From Opeltia flavorubescens (lineage: Eukaryota; Ascomycota; Lecanoromycetes; Teloschistales; Teloschistaceae), in NCBI GenBank assembly GCA_000442125.1, contig KE546965.1, positions 806,001 to 870,000 on the forward strand: a DNA stretch of 64,000 bases. Reading direction: 5' to 3'. This document shows, in pieces, positions 58,729-64,000 of this stretch (position 1 is the stretch's first letter; each line of letters starts with the position of its first letter). The notes beneath the pieces were generated by a model. The model did not search any database. It had not been told where the DNA came from and saw nothing but the letters and a program-made list of their open reading frames with translations. Both the position numbers and the translations under genes were made by a program.

Positions 58729-59697
58729 TCAAAGCCCACCTGCTCTGAGCGCGTCGACTTCCGCCGCACATGTCGACATCACTTTGATAAGAGGTCTAGC
58801 ACTATGAATGACGGTAATGATGGAGAAAACAATAGAAATGCGGGAGAGTCTGAGTAATAACCATGGTGATCGCGGGTGTTCTTTGAACATGACTGAATCT
58901 AGCCAGGCGAAAAAATTCAGTAGCCAAAGAAGCACATCCGTTTCCATGCGGGCCCTAAGTGTAATCAAAACGACGGCAAGAATTGTTGCGTAGAGCGTGT
59001 AGGTGATATGGATGCCGATCAACGCCATGCCTTTGTCGGCGACACATTTCGTGAACAGTGCATTCCTACGATCGCTTGATTTATTGATGTTTAACCAGCT
59101 TGCAAGATCCTCTAACGACAGATACGCGAAAGTCGTTGTGCATGGTATCGAATGGACCATGGCGAAGTATACTGTTGTCATGATGCAGGCGTTGAGGACG
59201 AATTTGGTATTGGTGAATACCGTCAGCTGAGGTTCCTAATCAGTTCTAGTTGTCTAGATCGAGAAGGCAGCTATTCATACCTGGCTGCGTAGACGCTGGT
59301 ATACAGACGGCACCTTTTCGAGTCTAAGATTCAGCAGTTTTACTCGAGCGTCAGGACTGTTCAGAGCTCGAGCCAAGGTCCTCGCCACGAAAGACTGGCA
59401 CAGCATCCAGCTCGTTGCCATTATCAAAAGCTGTAAGCGAGCATCCATCCGTAAGGTTTCCACTTCCGATGTGTAACTCATAGGCTTAAAGAGCGGGAGA
59501 AAGTAGTTGGAGAATTGGTGAAGAGTCGTGCTATTGGTACCCAACATGAGGTCCCAGATATAGAACATGATGCTTAGAAGGACTAGAATCTCGTTGAGAC
59601 GCGCATAGTATTTCAAAGTGGTGATGCAGATATTGAATAAATCGTTCATTTTTCTGCCCACGATTGTGGTTTCAGGTCTGACGAACGCGTCAGGCAT
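58729..59697 (-). CDS. Multi-helix membrane protein, unknown function (tandem copy 3)
   Basis: Two exons on the minus strand, 59697-59281 and 59226-58729, joined in phase 0 over a 54-nt intron (GTATGA..CTCAG), give 304 residues, almost the same length as the second copy (303). Helices include YYARLNEILVLLSIMFYIWD, LQLLIMATSWMLCQSFVART, KFVLNACIMTTVYFAMVHS, LIGIHITYTLYATILAVVLI and RISIVFSIITVIHSA. The order of helices and loops matches copy 2, with a low but spread residue similarity, fitting an old tandem duplication. No known domain is recognised, and the C-terminal half is also shared with copy 1. Confidence 0.75.
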
Positions 59698-59879
59698 TTT
59701 TCTTCGCTAAAGAATGACGTGAGGATGCTCAGAGTGGACTTGCGGGCTCGATAGCAAGTGGATGAATGGTAAGTAGTGAGTGGATGATCTCTTGCTTGAA
59801 GGTCCTTGAGGTAATGAGTGGAAGAGAGAAAACAAGACTGAGTTTTGAAGTGGTATGCGAGTTTATGCTCCATGGGGAA

Positions 59880-59912
59880 GAGACTAAAATTGTGATGTGG
59901 ATTCGAATATGT
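59880..59912. repeat. Shared upstream sequence, copy 3 (of three)
   Basis: GAGACTAAAATTGTGATG (18 bases identical to 58007-58024) followed by TGGATTCGAATATGTT, which resembles the end of copy 1. It lies about 183 bases upstream of the ATG at 59697. Confidence 0.7.
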
Positions 59913-61143
59913 TATTATGACTACATTTGCTTTTTCTGTTGAGATGAAATTCTACGACGTTACTAGACGTTCTCCACTGCGATTGCGATTTGGAGTTCAT
60001 CAAGTTAATCAATATATCCTGCTCTTTGCTTAGAAACATACACGCGGAGTCAACGTCGGTCAAGCTCATGTACGATTGACCTGCACGACTACCTCTCGAT
60101 AGACACCGAAATTCCCGATCTTCCGTCAAATGTCAAGATGATTGTAAATATTCGTGGTACCTCTTAACAACATCCATTCACTACCTTGGGAAAGTGAAAA
60201 TGACCTTGGAAATATGTAGCACATACTTTTAATTCGCATTCGGTCCGTATTCAGCCCTCTTCCAAACCTTGACTTAAATCTCTCCAATCGGCATCTTGAA
60301 TACTTTCCCAAAGTATTAGCGGTTTTATAAAGCTTGACCGCTCTTGGTACCGAGAGCTCTCTATCCTACCCTAGCTATTTATATAGTAATTTCTAGAGAA
60401 TTTTTACGACCACCTATTAAATCTATTAGTAATTAGTCTAGTTAATCTAAAGCGGTAGTTATAAAGCTATACTAATTATTTTTATTATATACGTATAGCT
60501 AATATTTAATCTAGCTATTATATCTAGTATTAGAAATAATTATCCCGAGCTTATTAAACCTTTTTTTTATATATTAGCTATAAATCGCTCTACTAATCAA
60601 GCTCTATCTTATCGCCGCTGAGCTAAAAAGCTACTATTAGAGGAGTTAAAGGAGCTAGAGGAGTTAGAAAAATTAAAGAAGCTAAAGGAACTAAAGACCT
60701 TTAAACCTCGAAGGCCTATTTATCGCGTTACTTTTATTACTATTACCGCCCGGTTTTATATAAAAAACCTCGCGTAAATAAAAAAAAGAAAAAAGAATAA
60801 ATAGAAGATTAAATAGTTATCAGCAAAAGGGTCGACCCAGCTTTAAGCTAAATGAGCTGGTACGAGCTGGTAAGCTAGTATAAGGCTATATCTCGACTCC
60901 CAGGCTATATAAGCCACCGTAAGCAAGCTAGATACTTGTAAGCAGATAGCTTGCTCGTAAACGCTTAGAGTTAATTTTTTAAAAAAAAAAATTTAATAAG
61001 AAAATTAATTAAAACTATCTAGTTTATATTAGCCTATAAAGGGGGGGAATTCTATAAAGAGCTATATTAGTATAGTTTTAGCTTAAATTTCAAAAATAAT
61101 ATTTATATAGCGCTAGCGTAGCTAATTATTTATCTAGAAGCTT

Positions 61144-61179
61144 CCCGTTATAATATAGAATCTAGCGGAAGCTAACGGG
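61144..61179. repeat. Short inverted repeat inside the AT-rich block
   Basis: CCCGTTA at 61144-61150 pairs with TAACGGG at 61173-61179, with a 22-base spacer, inside otherwise AT-rich DNA. Adjacent CTTCC and GGAAG also pair. It could be an element end or chance. Confidence 0.3.
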
Positions 61180-62555
61180 TACTAAATTTTAAAAACCTAA
61201 AATATTAAATTTTTTTTTTTAGGCGATTTTATATTTTATTATTTTTTTTTATTTAATAAATAGTAAAAAATAGCTCACGGGCGTTTAAAGCGCATTTTCT
61301 TTTTTTATTTATTATCGGTTGGTTGTATTTTTATTAATAGTAAAAAAAAGCTGTTAAATATATTAGAGTCGCCGGTTTATATTTTTAATAAAATAAAGCT
61401 TATAAAGTTTATAAATAAACCGCTATTATTTATATTAAAAAGGTTAAAATTAAATAGCGAGTTATTTATTATAAAAGTTGTTAAAAAAAAAAAAGTTATT
61501 TAATTTAATAAGAAGAAAGTTTATTAGTATTATAATAAAAAATTTAAAATTCGTTATAAAAATTATAATAAAAATATTATAATATTAAAAGTAGAAGTTT
61601 AATTAAAAAAAAAGCAATAAATAGTTTAAATATTTATATATAAACGAGTATTCGAGTTAATAAATAGTTTATATAGATTAATATTTAAAAAAAAATAAAG
61701 TTTATTATTTTTAAATTTAAAAAATATAAATATATAATTTAAAAATATTTAAATATTATAAATATTAAAATAAGTTTATTATTTATTTATATAAAAGTTT
61801 ATTATTCAAAAATTATTTAAATATTTTAATTCTTTAAAGATTTTTTTTTAAAAAAATAAAATAGTATAATAAAGTTTACTTAGAATTAATTAGTAATATA
61901 AAAGTATAAAATTATTATAAAAATCGAGATTATTATTAGAAAATCTACTATTATTACCGCTATTATTAAAAAGCGTATAGAAAAGCGTTTTTATAAATTT
62001 TTTTTATTAGATTTTATTAAATATTTATTAATATTATAATTTAAAAAAAAATATATATAAATAAATTTTTTAAAAAAGTATAAAATTAAATTAATTTTTT
62101 TTTATAAATTATAAATTATAATAAAATAATAATAGATCGTTAATAATATTAAAACGAATATTATATAAATAATAAAGATATTAATAGTTATAAAAAAAAA
62201 CTTTTATTTTATTAATTATTCTAGTAAATATTATATTATTGATATTATTTAGTATATTAAATAGATAAAGATAATAGTTAATAATAATATAAAAATTATA
62301 ATTAAAAAGCCTTTTACTAATATTTATAATTATTAGATAAATAAATAAAATAATATTATTTAAATTTTATAAAAAGCTATTTAATATTAAAAATAATTAA
62401 ATAATAAAATTGATTATAAAAAAAAAAAATTTTATAATTATATTTATTAAATCCTAAAAGGATATTATATAAATAAAAATTAGTAAAATTATAATAGAAT
62501 AGATAAAATATATAAATTATTTAAAATTTTAATATTTTTAAAAATATTATTATTA

Positions 62556-62558
<3 letters not shown>

Positions 62559-62593
<35 letters not shown>
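62559..62593. repeat. Poly-T run of 35 bases
   Basis: Uninterrupted T run. It is exceptionally long for this window; run length in the assembly may be inexact. Confidence 0.7.
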
Positions 62594-62595
<2 letters not shown>

Positions 62596-64000
62596 CTTTA
62601 TAGCCTATATATTATTAGTATTTTACTTTTCCGCCGTCTCCGCTATAATAGTAATACTAGTAATAGTAGTCTTTTTTAGCTTTTTTATTAGAATATTTTT
62701 TAAAGTATTTTTTATAGTATTTTCTATAATATTTTCCGCGATACTTTTCGCTATTTATTTTATAGAAATCTTAGCCGTTTATTAATAAAAAATCTAGTCT
62801 AATTAATAAAATAAATAACGATAATAATATTATTAAGGCGTTTTTTATTTAAAAAATATCTAATATTAGAAAAAATATAGTTAAATTAAAATATTAAAAA
62901 GTTAATTAAATAATAGCTAATAAATTTTAAAAAATTAGTAATTTTAAAACGATAACGAATATTTAAAATATTATTTATATTAGAATTATATTTTATAGTA
63001 TTTTAAATAATATTATATAGTTATTTTAATTTAATCTAAAATTATTTAAATTATAATATTAATATATATTAGCGTAAGTAAATTTATAAAATAAAAAAAT
63101 ATAAAATAAATAGTTATTTTATATATAAATTTAATATAAATCTCTATTGTATTTTTTTAAATTATATAAATTTTATATTTAAAATATTTTATTATTTTAT
63201 TTAAATACTCGTTTAAATATATAAAGATTTTTTTTTAATATATATAAACTATTATATTTAAAATATATTTTAAAAAATCTATTATAATTATATTATATTA
63301 TAACTAATTTTAAAAAATTATTAAAAAAGTTATTATATACCGGTTAAATTTTATTAAAATATTATCTAATTTAAGTTTTTAATATATTAAATATTAGTTT
63401 AATTAAATTAAAATTCGATAAATAAAAATAAATAATAGATTTTATAATTATAGCTATAAATTAGTTTTATAATATACAAGTTATAATAAAAGCTAATATT
63501 ATTTATAATAATAATATTTTAAAAAATTAGATAAGCGTTATAATAAAATAAAAGCTTATTTATTATTTAATTATAAAAATTTTTATTATTAAATTCTTTC
63601 TTTTTAATACTAGTATAAAGTAAATAATTATTAATAATATAAATTAGAAAAATATTCTATAAATAATCTCGCTACTATAAAATATAATATTAAACTAGTT
63701 TAATAATTAGTATATATATAAAATATTATTAATTTATAATTTTATTAAATAAAGTTTTTTTAATAAATATTAATTATTTTATATAAAGATTTATATATTA
63801 AATTTATTAATTTTTTTTTTAATTTATTATTTCGTTAATAGTTTATCTATTAAATTTTTTTTTAAATACTATCTAATAATAAAAAATTTATATATTATTA
63901 GTTTTAATATATTTATAATAAATTTTTTTTATAAAAATTATATTAACTTTTAATATATTAAGTAGAATTATTTTATAAAATATATTATAAGCGCTTTTTT

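Larger units (their letters stand above)
60330..64000. repeat. Extremely AT-rich, RIP-like sequence block
   Basis: From about 60330 the composition shifts sharply to almost pure A/T with many TA dinucleotides and homopolymer runs, and no coding frame of note. Small less-altered islands remain at about 60590-60960, with AGGCTATATAAGCC and a repeated leucine/lysine/glutamate-coding stretch. This is the signature of repeat-induced point mutation in ascomycetes. The original element cannot be named. The block runs off the right end of the window. Confidence 0.75.

Noticed and set aside
61037-61048. Purine run AAAGGGGGGGAA that could be the polypurine tract of an LTR element
   Set aside because: No paired long terminal repeats, primer-binding site or element genes could be seen around it; the surrounding DNA is too altered to judge.
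1-64000. CRISPR arrays, bacterial operons, riboswitches
   Set aside because: The window is fungal nuclear DNA with spliceosomal introns; no regularly spaced direct repeats were seen.

Overview
The window looks like nuclear DNA of a filamentous ascomycete (Pezizomycotina; Leotiomycetes is my best guess from the style of the hypothetical proteins, not a proven placement). The reasons are short introns (48-129 nt) with GT..AG ends and CTAAC/CTGAC-like branch points, a complete alpha-1,3-glucan synthase, fungal-only domains (STAND-type N-terminus, HET), long intergenic spaces, and an extremely AT-rich right end of the kind left by repeat-induced point mutation (RIP).

Layout. 1-1213: last exon of a secreted-type/membrane protein cut by the window edge. 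1.5-9.3 kb: accessory metabolism genes: an aldo/keto reductase, a glutathione S-transferase, an NmrA/isoflavone-reductase-like protein and a carboxymuconolactone-decarboxylase-like protein. 9.9-13.7 kb: a STAND-N-terminal-like protein and the remnant of a HET-domain gene. 14.2-15.4 kb: a PAQR/AdipoR (Izh-type) membrane receptor. 17.7-27.0 kb: class III aminotransferase, MFS transporter, a secreted orphan and an FAD monooxygenase. 29.7-37.4 kb: six-exon alpha-1,3-glucan synthase of 2474 residues. 38.3-39.3 kb: a two-exon secreted orphan. 39.3-55.6 kb: a gene desert with decayed coding scraps. 55.6-59.7 kb: three same-strand membrane-protein genes that appear to be tandem paralogues and carry a shared upstream sequence. 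60.3-64.0 kb: AT-rich DNA without genes.

Exon structures were worked out by hand from reading-frame phase, splice signals and family-typical residues; every multi-exon model given closes in phase. The reductases, monooxygenase, GST, decarboxylase-like protein and transporter resemble tailoring genes of secondary metabolism, but no polyketide or non-ribosomal peptide synthase is visible, so a cluster is only a possibility. The glucan synthase is a cell-wall gene with no visible relation to its neighbours. The most novel item is the tandem membrane-protein trio beside the RIP-like block.
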